A stretch of DNA of 11,565 bases. It comes from Isotricha intestinalis (lineage: Eukaryota > Ciliophora > Litostomatea > Vestibuliferida > Isotrichidae). Both the position numbers and the translations under genes were made by a program. The notes below the pieces were generated by a model, which was not told the origin of the DNA, searched no databases, and saw only the letters and a list, made by a program, of their open reading frames with translations. Positions within the stretch are counted from its first letter, which is position 1. Each line of letters opens with the position of its first letter. Shown one piece after another: positions 1 to 8,229 of this stretch. Where the stretch lies: positions 1 through 11,565 of the forward strand of contig JAJJLU010000120.1 in NCBI GenBank assembly GCA_023807065.1. Reading direction: 5' to 3'.

Positions 1-28
1 CCCCAATCCCCAATCCCCAATCCCCAAT
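1..28. repeat. Left telomere, (CCCCAAT)x4
   Basis: Four perfect tandem copies of CCCCAAT begin at the first base, and non-repetitive A+T-rich sequence follows. It is the reverse complement of the repeat at the other end. The unit differs from the textbook ciliate units CCCCAA and CCCCAAAA by ending in a single T. Confidence 0.95.
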
Positions 29-191
29 TAAGATAATCGATTTGAAAAATTGAAAAATTTTAATTTTTTAATTGAACTAATTAACAAAATTAATTATTTT
101 CAAAATAAAATAATGAATTTAAAAAACCCAATTAAAAAACAAAAATTATATTATTAATTAAAAATAATTATTATATAATTTAATATTTTAA
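29..191. promoter_or_regulatory. Left subtelomere and 5' region of first gene
   Basis: These 163 bp of very A+T-rich sequence separate the telomere from the first start codon, so the whole promoter and 5' UTR of that gene must fit here. A short imperfect direct repeat (TTGAAAAA twice) lies near 42-58. I see no recognisable TATA-like or other defined promoter element that stands out from the A+T background. Confidence 0.4.
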
Positions 192-1382
192 ATGAGTGAA
201 ACAGACAACAACTTTGAAGAATTAAATAAAAAAAAATATGAGTTAATAGTAGAAACTTTTGAAGATTTATTTCAAAAAAGAGGATATTCAAATGATATAA
301 ACTTTTCAAATAAAGTATGGTTTTTAGAATTTGATCCGACATTTAAATCTATAAATAACAAAGAAACACCGCTTCCAAGTGACAGACCAAATTTAATGAT
401 CGAAACATTAATGAAATTAAATGAATCAAACTCTTTAGAAGACTTAAGTGTTAACACAGGAGATTTTATAAAACAAATTTCAAAAGTTATAATTGACTCT
501 CATAAATCTATTAAAATGAGTGAAGAAAGCATAGAAAAAAATGAAAGTAAAAAAAAAATTGGTCAAATAAATGAAATTATTAATATTTTAAATGAAAAAA
601 TAAGAGGGAAAAATAAAGGTGATTTTTATAGTATCCTTCATTCAAGAATTCTTTCCTTAAATGATTTTCCAAGTGGACCTTATAAAATAAAATTAGGTAT
701 TAATACTGCTTTTGATTTAGAAGATACAAGTGATTTAAATCAATCAGAAAAAAATAATTTAAATCAAAACATTAGTGATAGTGTTTATAATTTATTTACA
801 GAAGAAAATTTAATATGTGAAAATTTAATTAATATTCCATTTGATTCCAATAATGTTTCTTTTAGAAATAAATCATCTAAAAATGAAAAAGATATTAATA
901 ATTTCCCAGAATATAAATTTTCAATATTAAATAAAGATAGTAAAAATTATTTAGTTGATAGAAGATATTCAGGAACTACTTTTTCTAATTTAAGATTAAA
1001 TATAAAAGGTGGAAAAACCTCTTATGAAAGTGATAATGAATATATGTTATATGTTTTTATTAGTTTAATTGATGATTTATGTGATTTATCTAAAAATTAT
1101 ATTACTAAAGAAATTGTTTTTGATTTAAAAAAAAATGATAAAGATAAAAAAAACAGAACTTGTGAAATCGAATTAGGATTAGAATTAGATAATTTAACAA
1201 GACTTGGGATTATAAATAGAATAAAAGAACTTAATCAAATTACTATAGATAATCAAAGTAAAAATCAAATGATAATAGATGAAATACTTACTGATTATTT
1301 TCCTCAAATAAAAGACTCTATTAAAGATATTTTAAAAGAATCTACTTTGAGAGATAGTTGTTGTACTTGTAATCTTTTTTAA
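192..1382 (+). CDS. Unknown protein with C-terminal CAAX-like box
   Basis: A 396-residue protein of no family I recognise. It is less repetitive than its coiled-coil neighbours and looks globular: aromatic-containing segments near residues 40-52 (KVWFLEFDP) and 255-295 alternate with charged, Asn/Ser-rich linkers. There is no obvious membrane span or signal peptide. The C-terminus reads C-C-T-C-N-L-F; Cys393 with Asn-Leu-Phe fits a CAAX prenylation box, and Cys390 and Cys391 could be acylated. In known families such a tail anchors a soluble protein to the cytoplasmic face of a membrane, so membrane association is a reasonable inference. The start at 192 is the first in-frame ATG and follows an A/T-rich leader. 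The gene is the telomere-proximal one on the left and is convergent with the Myb gene. It ends in TAA. Confidence 0.85.
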   Translation: MSETDNNFEELNKKKYELIVETFEDLFQKRGYSNDINFSNKVWFLEFDPTFKSINNKETPLPSDRPNLMIETLMKLNESNSLEDLSVNTGDFIKQISKVIIDSHKSIKMSEESIEKNESKKKIGQINEIINILNEKIRGKNKGDFYSILHSRILSLNDFPSGPYKIKLGINTAFDLEDTSDLNQSEKNNLNQNISDSVYNLFTEENLICENLINIPFDSNNVSFRNKSSKNEKDINNFPEYKFSILNKDSKNYLVDRRYSGTTFSNLRLNIKGGKTSYESDNEYMLYVFISLIDDLCDLSKNYITKEIVFDLKKNDKDKKNRTCEIELGLELDNLTRLGIINRIKELNQITIDNQSKNQMIIDEILTDYFPQIKDSIKDILKESTLRDSCCTCNLF

Positions 1383-1523
1383 TTTAATTATTTAAATAAT
1401 ATTTCAATTTAATTAATTTATATTTTTTCTATTAAATCATAATATGTAAAAATAACAAATCACAGATACATATTATTTATTTTATACTATATCTATTTAT
1501 ATAATTGATAATATTTAATTTTT
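1383..1523. other. Convergent intergenic region
   Basis: This 141-bp A+T-rich gap lies between the 3' ends of the CAAX-box gene and the Myb gene. It must hold both 3' UTRs. No polyadenylation motif can be singled out because AATAAA-like words are common everywhere here. Confidence 0.4.
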
Positions 1524-2468
1524 TTATTCAAGTTTATTCCAAAGAGAAGAAAATTTAAATTTTTCACTTATATTGATATTTTCATTTAACTTATTTTCAT
1601 AAGAGTTATTTTTTATATTACTAAAATTACAATTATCATCATTATCATATATTATTATTTTATTAGTTAAATCTACAATATTATTTTTTATATTTATAAA
1701 TTGAGAAGCAAAAGGTGTACCAGAACTTGTTTGTATACTTAAAGGAGAATATAAATTATCTTTTCTATTATCTTTTAATTCATCATAAATTTTAATCTTT
1801 AATTTTTTCTTTTTTAAACCAACTTTTTTAACTCTCTGTCTTTTTAAATTATTATTAATTAAATTAGAATAAAAACCGATTTTTTTTTCATTATTATTAT
1901 CATAATTATAATAATTAATTTTTTCATTTTTAAAAATCAATTTAACAATTAGATCTTTATTAACATTATCATAAGAAATTTTATTTTTTTTCATTAAAAA
2001 GTATATTTTTTCAGTATTATATTTATTAATATCAATACCATTATTAATAAAAATTTTTTCTTTGATAATTTGTTTAAAGATTTTTCTTATAAATTTCCTA
2101 AATTTTGAATAAAAATGATTTTTAATAGAATTATCAGTTCTTCCAGGAATAAATTTTGCAATTTCACTCCATTTATTTCCTAATTCATATTGTTTTTTTA
2201 AAAGAATATTTTCTTCTTCTTCATTCCATATATTTTTTTTTATTTTTGGATCTAAATGATTATGATATCTTTCCCTACATTGTTTTCCACTTCGAATTTT
2301 ATTTTTAAATTTATTATTTATTTCATTTGATATTATACTCCAATTTCCTTTCCCGTATTTTGATATTAATAATAAAATGTAATTATCTTCTTCTTTAGAC
2401 CAAGGATTCCTCTTTTTTATTATTTTGAATGGATGGTTTTCTTTCTGGGAAAAATCTGTTTTTTCCAT
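1524..2468 (-). CDS. R2R3-type Myb DNA-binding protein
   Basis: A 314-residue probable nuclear transcription factor. Two Myb repeats occupy about residues 20-128. The first starts at Trp23 in NPWSKEED, continues through Trp43 (GKGNWSII) and ends in the helix SGKQCRERYHNHL, which closely resembles repeat 2 of c-Myb. The second has Trp81, Trp100 (GNKWSEIA) and the helix PGRTDNSIKNHF, the repeat 3 signature. Lys62, Lys116 and Asn117 match base-contacting positions known from c-Myb. Oddities are the third Trp of each repeat, replaced by Tyr68 and Phe119, and about six extra residues in repeat 2 between Trp43 and the GKQC helix. Beyond the domain the protein is Asn/Lys-rich, with a basic run at 209-226 that could be a nuclear localisation signal and a Ser/Thr/Pro segment near 241-256. 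No repeat 1 is present. The divergent partner is the 666-aa coiled-coil gene 168 bp away. Confidence 0.93.
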   Translation of the reverse strand: MEKTDFSQKENHPFKIIKKRNPWSKEEDNYILLLISKYGKGNWSIISNEINNKFKNKIRSGKQCRERYHNHLDPKIKKNIWNEEEENILLKKQYELGNKWSEIAKFIPGRTDNSIKNHFYSKFRKFIRKIFKQIIKEKIFINNGIDINKYNTEKIYFLMKKNKISYDNVNKDLIVKLIFKNEKINYYNYDNNNEKKIGFYSNLINNNLKRQRVKKVGLKKKKLKIKIYDELKDNRKDNLYSPLSIQTSSGTPFASQFINIKNNIVDLTNKIIIYDNDDNCNFSNIKNNSYENKLNENINISEKFKFSSLWNKLE

Positions 2469-2636
2469 TTTTTTAATTTTTTTATTTTTTTATTTTGGAA
2501 TTTATATATTTTTTGTGAAATATTGAGTTTGAAATAATACTTTTCATTTTTTTTAATTTGTTTTACCTTTTTTTTCGATTTTGAAAAATAAATTTTTTTA
2601 TTTTGAAAGAATAGATTAATTATTAATTTAGCATTA
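2469..2636. promoter_or_regulatory. Divergent promoter region, Myb gene and coiled-coil gene
   Basis: This 168-bp gap between two divergent start codons must contain both 5' regions. It is strongly strand-asymmetric: near the Myb start the plus strand is runs of T, so the Myb leader is A-rich. No discrete element can be named. Confidence 0.45.
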
Positions 2637-2735
2637 ATGTCATACAAAAAAGAAAATAATATTGAATTTGATAGAGATGTTTCACCCGTTGAAAATAAAT
2701 TAACTATTAAACCAAAAGCAAAAAAAAAAGAAGAA

Positions 2736-2768
<33 letters not shown>

Positions 2769-4637
2769 AATGAAGAAGAAGAAACAAAAAAAAATAATGA
2801 AAAAGAATCTAATTATTTTAATGAAGAAAACCAACAATTAGATAATAATGAGAATTTTAACATTAATTCAAAAAAAAATAATTTAATAGAAATAGGAATT
2901 AATGTAGATTTTTTTCCTGAAATTTTATCAAAAGAAAAAGAAACATTAAACTTAAGCTTTTTAAATAAAGAAGAAAAATATAAAACAGAAATAAAAAAAT
3001 TAAATGAAAATTACAATCAAAAAGAAGAAAAGTTAAAAAAAGAAATTGAAGAATTAAATCAAACTTTGACTTTTGAAAGAAATGTAAATTTACAAACGGT
3101 AAACAAATTAAAAGAAGAAATTAATATAAAAGATAATAATTTAATTAAAATTTCTAAAACTAATGAAAACTTAAGGGAAAATTTAAAAAAATTATCAGAA
3201 CAAGTAAATAATTTATTTAATCAAATAACAAAACAAAAACAATTTATAAAAAAATTAAATGAAGTTTCAAAAGTAAAAGAAAAAAATTCATTTGAAGAGG
3301 AATTAAAAATGAAAGAAATTCAATTAAAATCATCTCAAAATTTAATAGAAGTTTTAACAAAAGAAAATAATTCTTTAAAAGATAAATTAGAAAATTATGG
3401 TGATTTTAATTCCAAAATTCAATTATTAGATTCCGTTAAATTTAAAGATCAAGAAATTGAAAAATTAATTCAAGAAAAAAAACTATTAAAAAAACAATTA
3501 GAAGGACATAAACAATGTGAAAGTAAAATAGAAAATAATATTAAATCAATAAAAATGTTAACTGGTGAAATAATTAAATCAAGAGATAAATATAATAAAA
3601 TAAAAAATGATTATAATAATTTAAATCTAAAATATAAATCTCTTGAAGAAGAATTTAAAAAAAATGAAAATACAAGAAATAAAAATAATTCATTTAATCA
3701 ATCAGATAATATCCATAATGTAGACACAAATTATATTAATAATATATTTCAAAAAGGATTTCAAAATACATTTAAAGAAAAAAACAATGATAGAAAAAAT
3801 TTAAGTTTAGGAAATTTAAAAAATAAATTCAATAAATCAAAATCTACAAATAATATAAATTCAAATGTAAATTATAGAGTATCATTTTCATTATTTACAG
3901 AAAATGAAAAAAAAGCAATCTCAACTTTATTTAATAGTCAAAATGAATTAATGGCTTTTAATAAAAAAATATCTATATTAGAATCATATAAAAATTCAAG
4001 TGATAATTTATTAAAATCAAATATTAAAAAATTACAATCAGAACTTTCGAATAAAGAAGAACAAATACATTATTTACAATCAAAAAATAAAGAAAATGAA
4101 TTAAGATTAGTTGTTTCTGTTAATCAAATAAATCAAACAAGAAATTTAAACATTAATTTAAAAAAGAAAATAAATGAACAAAAAGAAGTTATTAATTCAG
4201 TTTTAAAAGATATTAAAAAAAAAAATGAAGAAAATAAAAATATAAATATTGAATTAAATAAAATGAAAGTTGAAATGAATTGTTTAAAAGAAATAAATGA
4301 AAAACAAAGAAATTCCTCTTATTCAGAATTAAGAAAAAAAGAAGAATTAGATAATATAAAAAAGAATTTTGAATTTTCAGATATAAATATTGATGTAAAT
4401 TCTTTAAAAGAAGAAAATAAATTATTAACAAGAAATAACAGTGAAAATAATAGTATTTTTTCTTCACCAATTAATAAAAAAGAAACAACAGTTTCTTCCA
4501 AAACTAAAAATAAAAATGCTGTTTCTTCTGTTAATTCAGTTAATTTAAATAAATGTGAATGTAAGAAAAAAAAAGAAAAAAAGAAAAAAATAAAAAAAAA
4601 AGAAGAAATTGGAATTCAAAAAGATGAAGATATTTAA
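2637..4637 (+). CDS. Large coiled-coil protein, acidic N-terminus
   Basis: A 666-residue protein of unrecognised family. Order: a short basic/polar head; an acidic block (Glu32-Glu49, broken only by Asn45); coiled coil at about 95-345 with Leu/Ile heptads and Lys/Glu flanks; an Asn/Ser-rich linker at about 345-412; a denser, less repetitive segment at 415-449 containing SLFTENEKKAISTLF and ELMAFNKKISILE; a second coiled coil to about 560; a Ser/Asn-rich stretch; and a tail with Cys640 and Cys642 followed by a long Lys run. The 415-449 block is the best candidate for a conserved functional motif. Such proteins are commonly structural (cytoskeleton, basal body, tethers), but that is inference from architecture only. 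The start ATG is the first in frame and the stop is TAA. Confidence 0.87.
2730..2783 (+). repeat. GAA/GAG trinucleotide tract encoding poly-Glu
   Basis: A near-perfect run of GAA codons, with one GAG and one AAT interruption, encodes Glu32-Glu49 of the 666-aa protein. A tract of this kind is expected to vary in length between alleles or related strains. Confidence 0.85.
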
Positions 4638-4883
4638 AATGAAAAGAAAATAAAAAAAATATTTATGAATTAAAAAGCTAAAAATAAAATTGTTAAAAAA
4701 AATAAGATGAAAATATTTAGTATAAATACATTTAAGTAATTATATTTTTTCTACTTTTTAAAAAATAAATAATAATTTCTTTTGTTAATAATTTTATTTT
4801 ATTATTATAAAATAAAATAAATCAACTAATTTTCAAACCGTTTTATTATTTATATTAATTATAGATAACAAAAAATAACAAAT
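4638..4883. other. Convergent intergenic region
   Basis: A 246-bp gap holding the 3' ends of the 666-aa gene (plus) and the 275-aa gene (minus). It is A+T-rich on both strands, and I see no ORF, RNA or hairpin that stands out. Confidence 0.4.
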
Positions 4884-5711
4884 TTATTTTACAAAAGATT
4901 TATTATATCTTTTATTACAATCATTAATAGTCTCTTGACATAATTTAAACATTGATTCAGCATCATCAACAACAAGAGAAACAGTACTATATTGATTTAA
5001 TTCAATCAAAGGATTATAATAAGAAACAAATTTATTTTTTTTCATTTTTTGATCAAAAAGACTTTCTTTTTTCCTTGGAATATCTAATGATCTTTTTATT
5101 AAATATCTTTTTTTTATTTTTGCATCTTCTAATTCTTTTTTTATTATTTTTTTAATAGAATCATCAAAAGATTTTTGAGGATATTGTTTTAAAAAATCAT
5201 TATCATTTTTATTAATTTCTAAATACTTCCTTAAATTATATTTGCTAGTATCAAAATCTTCTTTTAATTTTATTTTTTCTATTTCTTTTAAATTATAATT
5301 AATTTTATTTTTTTTTTCAATTCTTTCTTTTTCTAATTTATTCATTCTATTCTTATAATTTGTTTTATTAAATAACATTAAATTTCTATGAAAATTTCCT
5401 AAATTTGGAACTTCATATTGATTGAAAAAGAATTTAGGAGTTAAATCATTAATATTTTTAAAGCGAAAATTATTAAAAGTATTTTTTGTTCTAGAAGTAA
5501 AGTAACTATTAATATATTTATTTTCAAAGAAATTTGAAGATTTATTTGGAACTGTTTTATTATGAAATGTATTATTATAAATTGAATTTGTAATACTTGG
5601 TGTTTGAGTAAATATTTGAAGATATTTCTTTTTTTTTTTATTATTTATTTGAGGAAACAAATTATTTTTTTTAGTCATTTTTGTTTGTATATAACTGTAA
5701 TCTTCTTCCAT
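4884..5711 (-). CDS. Unknown basic protein
   Basis: A 275-residue, Lys/Asn-rich protein with no family I recognise. The N-terminal 85 residues look disordered (Asn, Thr, Ser, with a five-Lys run near 25-29). A middle part (about 120-210) is highly charged and probably helical, with clusters such as MNKLEKERIEKK. The C-terminal 45 residues differ: YNPLIELNQYSTVSLVVDDAE and then FKLCQETINDC, with more hydrophobic and acidic residues. They are the best candidate for a folded or binding segment. There is no signal peptide or membrane span. It lies 77 bp downstream of the 302-aa coiled-coil gene on the same strand, a tight tandem arrangement with room for only a very short promoter unless the two are co-transcribed. 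The first in-frame ATG is used; the stop is TAA. Confidence 0.85.
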   Translation of the reverse strand: MEEDYSYIQTKMTKKNNLFPQINNKKKKKYLQIFTQTPSITNSIYNNTFHNKTVPNKSSNFFENKYINSYFTSRTKNTFNNFRFKNINDLTPKFFFNQYEVPNLGNFHRNLMLFNKTNYKNRMNKLEKERIEKKNKINYNLKEIEKIKLKEDFDTSKYNLRKYLEINKNDNDFLKQYPQKSFDDSIKKIIKKELEDAKIKKRYLIKRSLDIPRKKESLFDQKMKKNKFVSYYNPLIELNQYSTVSLVVDDAESMFKLCQETINDCNKRYNKSFVK

Positions 5712-5788
5712 TTATTTAATATAAAAATAATATTAATCTAATATTTATAAATTAATAATTTATTTATAAATAATTCTAAAAAAATAAA

Positions 5789-6697
5789 TTATTCGAATTT
5801 AGAAATTAATTTTTGAAATTTATCATTTATTCTTTTTTTATCTTCAATTGGTTGAGGAGAAAACATTTTTTCTCTAATTTGATTATTATATTCAGATATA
5901 TAATTTCCTCTATATGTTTGTGCTAAAAAATTTCTTTCATTTCTATTTCTATTTTTATATAATTTTAAATAATAAGAGTTGTCTCCATTTAGATTTTTAT
6001 CACTAACATTTTTTTTCTCAGAATAACTATTAAAATCTTGAGTATTATTATTTCTATAAAATTTATATCTATTACTTTTTTTTTTAGTAGCACTTAAACA
6101 TTGAACTTTATTATAATCATTAAAAATATTTTGATTAACCGTACTATTATATAAATTATCATTTAAATCTAAATTATTATTTAATTGTGAATTTATTGGA
6201 TTTTCTCCTATTAAATTAAAAGAAATTGTTTGAATTAATTGTCCTTCTAATTTAGTATTGTTATCTTCTAAATTTTTTATTTTTGCATTTTTTTCTATTA
6301 ATTGAGTTCCATAATATGTATTTATTCTTGTTATTTCTTTTTTTAAAGTATTCACTTTCTCATTCATTTCTTTTATTTTACTTTTTTCTTCTACTTTTTT
6401 TTCAATTTTTCTGTTTTCTAATTCTTCTTTCATTTTTTTGTGTTCTTTTAATAGTTTTTTATTTTCGTCTAATAAATATACTAATTTTGTTTTTGCATCT
6501 AAATAATATTTTTGAAACTTTGATAATAATTGTTCCTTTTCATGTATCATTTGCTTTAATAATGTATTTTCTCTTGTTAAAATATTTGTTTTATTTTCTA
6601 ATTGTTTTATTAAATTTGTTAATTCAATATTTTCATTTTCTAATTTTTCATATTTAATGTTTTTATTATTGTTTATTTCTTCATTTTTATTACTCAT
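5789..6697 (-). CDS. Coiled-coil protein with basic disordered tail
   Basis: A 302-residue protein of unrecognised family. After a short Asn-rich head, residues about 15-157 form a continuous Leu/Ile heptad coiled coil rich in Lys and Glu (for example NIELTNLIKQLENK and LVYLLDENKKLLKEH). The C-terminal half is Asn/Ser/Tyr-rich and basic and is probably disordered, with repeated Asn-Arg and Tyr-Arg pairs around 205-270 and a short SPQP motif near the end. There is no membrane span or enzyme motif. A role as a homodimeric scaffold is inferred from architecture. It is divergent from the ERD2-like gene and in tandem with the 275-aa gene. The first in-frame ATG is used; the stop is TAA. Confidence 0.86.
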   Translation of the reverse strand: MSNKNEEINNNKNIKYEKLENENIELTNLIKQLENKTNILTRENTLLKQMIHEKEQLLSKFQKYYLDAKTKLVYLLDENKKLLKEHKKMKEELENRKIEKKVEEKSKIKEMNEKVNTLKKEITRINTYYGTQLIEKNAKIKNLEDNNTKLEGQLIQTISFNLIGENPINSQLNNNLDLNDNLYNSTVNQNIFNDYNKVQCLSATKKKSNRYKFYRNNNTQDFNSYSEKKNVSDKNLNGDNSYYLKLYKNRNRNERNFLAQTYRGNYISEYNNQIREKMFSPQPIEDKKRINDKFQKLISKFE

Positions 6698-6956
6698 TTA
6701 TATTTTTTATTTTTTTTATTTATTAATTAATAGTCTTACAATTATATTATAGATAATAATCCCTTAAAAAAACTAATTTACTTTTTCTTTTCTTAAAAAT
6801 TCCTTTTTGAGATTATTTAATAATATTATTAAGTACAATATCTTTGATATTTACTAAATATTTTTTTTGAAATTTCGAAAAAATTTTTTCATATATAGAA
6901 AAATAATATAATGAATAAAAAATTTAAAAAATTTTTAAATCATTTAAAAAAATAAA
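6698..6956. promoter_or_regulatory. Divergent promoter region, coiled-coil gene and ERD2-like gene
   Basis: A 259-bp gap between divergent start codons, A+T-rich throughout. The only specific feature I can point to is a small upstream ORF next to the ERD2-like start. The middle part (about 6760-6850) is slightly less A+T-rich than the flanks, but I recognise no known motif. Confidence 0.4.
6911..6955 (+). other. Possible upstream ORF before ERD2-like gene
   Basis: ATG at 6911 opens a 14-codon ORF ending in TAA at 6953-6955, one base before the main ATG at 6957 and in another frame. If the transcript starts upstream of it, it could lower translation of the main ORF. If transcription starts after 6911 it is irrelevant. 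Short chance ORFs are common in such A+T-rich DNA. Confidence 0.2.
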
Positions 6957-7790
6957 ATGTTGAAAAACCCAGAAATTTTAAAATTCGAATTAAAAAAGCG
7001 TAAAAAGGACATAATAACATGGCTATTATTATTTCTAACAGTTTTGATAGTATTTATATTAATTTCAAGTAAAGACTTTTCATTTATGTTAGTATTATCA
7101 TCATTAACTCAATTATTTTCATTTATTATCATAATAATAAAAGTATATAATTTTCAAAATTGTTCAGGTTTATCCCAAAATACATTAATTTCATATTTAT
7201 TAGTATTAGGAGGAAGATTATCATCAACATTATTTTACAATGGTTATTTACCAAGTGATGATTCAGGAGATTGGTTCTATCAATTAACAGAAATTTTATC
7301 ATTCATATTAATTATAATATTATTATATTTAATGAAAAAAAAATATAAAGAAACATCTGATATTAATTTAGATAATATTAAATATTATTATTTTGCTATT
7401 CCATGTTTAATATTATCAATATTAATTCATCCTACATTAAATCATAACTTTTTTACAGATACTTTTTGGGCTTTTTCTATGTATTTACAAGCTTTTGCTA
7501 TTTTTCCTCAAATTCAATTATTTGTTAATAAAAAAGGACAAATTGAAAATTATACTTCTCATTATGTTGCTTTATGTGGTTTAAGTACTCTTTTTTCATT
7601 ATTATTCTGGATGGATACTTATAATGAATTAAATTCTTGGAATAATATTTCTTTTCCTTTGTTTTCTTTTTATTCTGGTTATTTTATTATATTTTCACAA
7701 ATTTTACAATTAATTATTATGGCTGATTTTTATTATTTATATTTTAAAAGTATTTTTAAAGGTGAAGAAATTAATACTATGGGAATTTAA
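6957..7790 (+). CDS. ERD2-like (KDEL receptor family) membrane protein
   Basis: A 277-residue polytopic membrane protein of the ER-lumen-protein-retaining receptor family. Family landmarks appear in order: NCSGLS after the second hydrophobic span (69-73), GGRL (85-88), a WAFSMYLQAFAIFPQ helix (171-185), TSHY (200-203) and ADFYYLYFKSIFKG near the end (256-269). Seven spans are expected in the core, and an extra N-terminal basic segment plus hydrophobic span (about 20-38) precedes it. That extension and the segment PCLILSILIHP...NHN resemble the longer plant ERD2-like proteins rather than the classical receptor of about 212 residues. Classical receptors return HDEL/KDEL proteins from Golgi to ER. 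Here many ligand-contact positions differ: Ser90 for Asp, Gln178 for Glu, and Thr211, Ser214 and Thr221 for Arg, Tyr and Arg. It probably localises to Golgi or ER, but KDEL binding is doubtful. Confidence 0.9.
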   Translation: MLKNPEILKFELKKRKKDIITWLLLFLTVLIVFILISSKDFSFMLVLSSLTQLFSFIIIIIKVYNFQNCSGLSQNTLISYLLVLGGRLSSTLFYNGYLPSDDSGDWFYQLTEILSFILIIILLYLMKKKYKETSDINLDNIKYYYFAIPCLILSILIHPTLNHNFFTDTFWAFSMYLQAFAIFPQIQLFVNKKGQIENYTSHYVALCGLSTLFSLLFWMDTYNELNSWNNISFPLFSFYSGYFIIFSQILQLIIMADFYYLYFKSIFKGEEINTMGI

Positions 7791-8229
7791 TTTTTTTTAT
7801 TTATTTTTATATAGTTTTATTTTTAAATTATATAGATTTATTGTTTTTAATTAAATTTTTTATTATATTTCTTTATTTTTAAAATGAATTCTCATTCTTT
7901 TAGATATAAAGATATTAAATAATTATTATTTGAAAAAAGAATTTGAAGTCCTTATACTATTCTTCCTTTATCTATAGAAACTTTCTCTTCTTCTTTTTGA
8001 ATTATTTATTATAAATTTGTGATGTATTTCACTTAAAGAAATATATATTTTTCTTGATTATTAAAAAAAACTTTTCTTATTTTTGAAGGATTTCTTAAAA
8101 TATTTATTAAATATTTTCATCAAAATGATTAAAAGTAGTATTCAATAAAATATTATATATTATATTATTTTCTATAATTGACATTTTTTATTTTTTTTAT
8201 TTCATATTTTAAAATAAATTATTGTTTAA
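7791..8229. other. Longest gene-free stretch
   Basis: This 439-bp gap lies between the ERD2-like gene and the 564-aa gene. About 7791-7880 is plain A+T-rich 3' flank and 8185-8229 is a plain 5' flank of 45 bp. The part between (about 7880-8184) has a different texture: more G and C and purine-rich words on the minus strand, similar to the coding regions here. No intact ORF longer than about 30 codons exists in it on either strand. See the separate entry for the possible decayed gene. Confidence 0.5.
7926..8184 (-). pseudogene. Possible decayed or spliced minus-strand gene
   Basis: A minus-strand ATG at 8184 sits in an A-rich leader like the other genes and opens 25 codons ending in TAA at 8107. 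Other frames then carry protein-like stretches. One, entered at ATG 8120, reads through to 7926 with TAA as its only kind of stop: two adjacent TAAs, then a 29-codon run whose second part reads SEIHHKFIINNSKRRRESF (7968-8033), a single TAA, and RKNSIRTSNSFFK ending in TAA at 7926-7928. A second frame overlaps with ILRNPSKIRKVFFNNQEKY. This looks like a small basic protein broken by frameshifts and stops. A spliced gene is an alternative, but I found no pair of GT/AG sites that restores one frame. A structured non-coding RNA or plain intergenic sequence remains possible. Confidence 0.28.

Noticed and set aside
1..28. Short tandem repeat as a CRISPR or satellite array
   Set aside because: Units are 7 bases, perfectly tandem without spacers, and are mirrored at the opposite end; this is telomeric.
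154..342. 62-codon minus-strand ORF at the left end
   Set aside because: It is antisense to the start of the 396-aa gene and its leader, and is low-complexity Leu/Phe/Ile.
2420..2647. 75-codon minus-strand ORF overlapping the Myb start and crossing the intergenic region
   Set aside because: It overlaps the start of two well-supported genes, is dominated by Lys/Ile/Asn/Phe codons expected from A+T-rich noncoding DNA, and has no recognisable motif.
4691..4720. GT...TTTAG intron-like string after the 666-aa gene
   Set aside because: It lies downstream of that gene's stop codon and no coding sequence follows, so it is a chance match in A+T-rich DNA.
7926..8120. Reading TAA as Gln to make the broken minus-strand frame open
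   Set aside because: All eight clear genes avoid in-frame TAA and end with it, so a TAA-to-Gln code is excluded for this chromosome.
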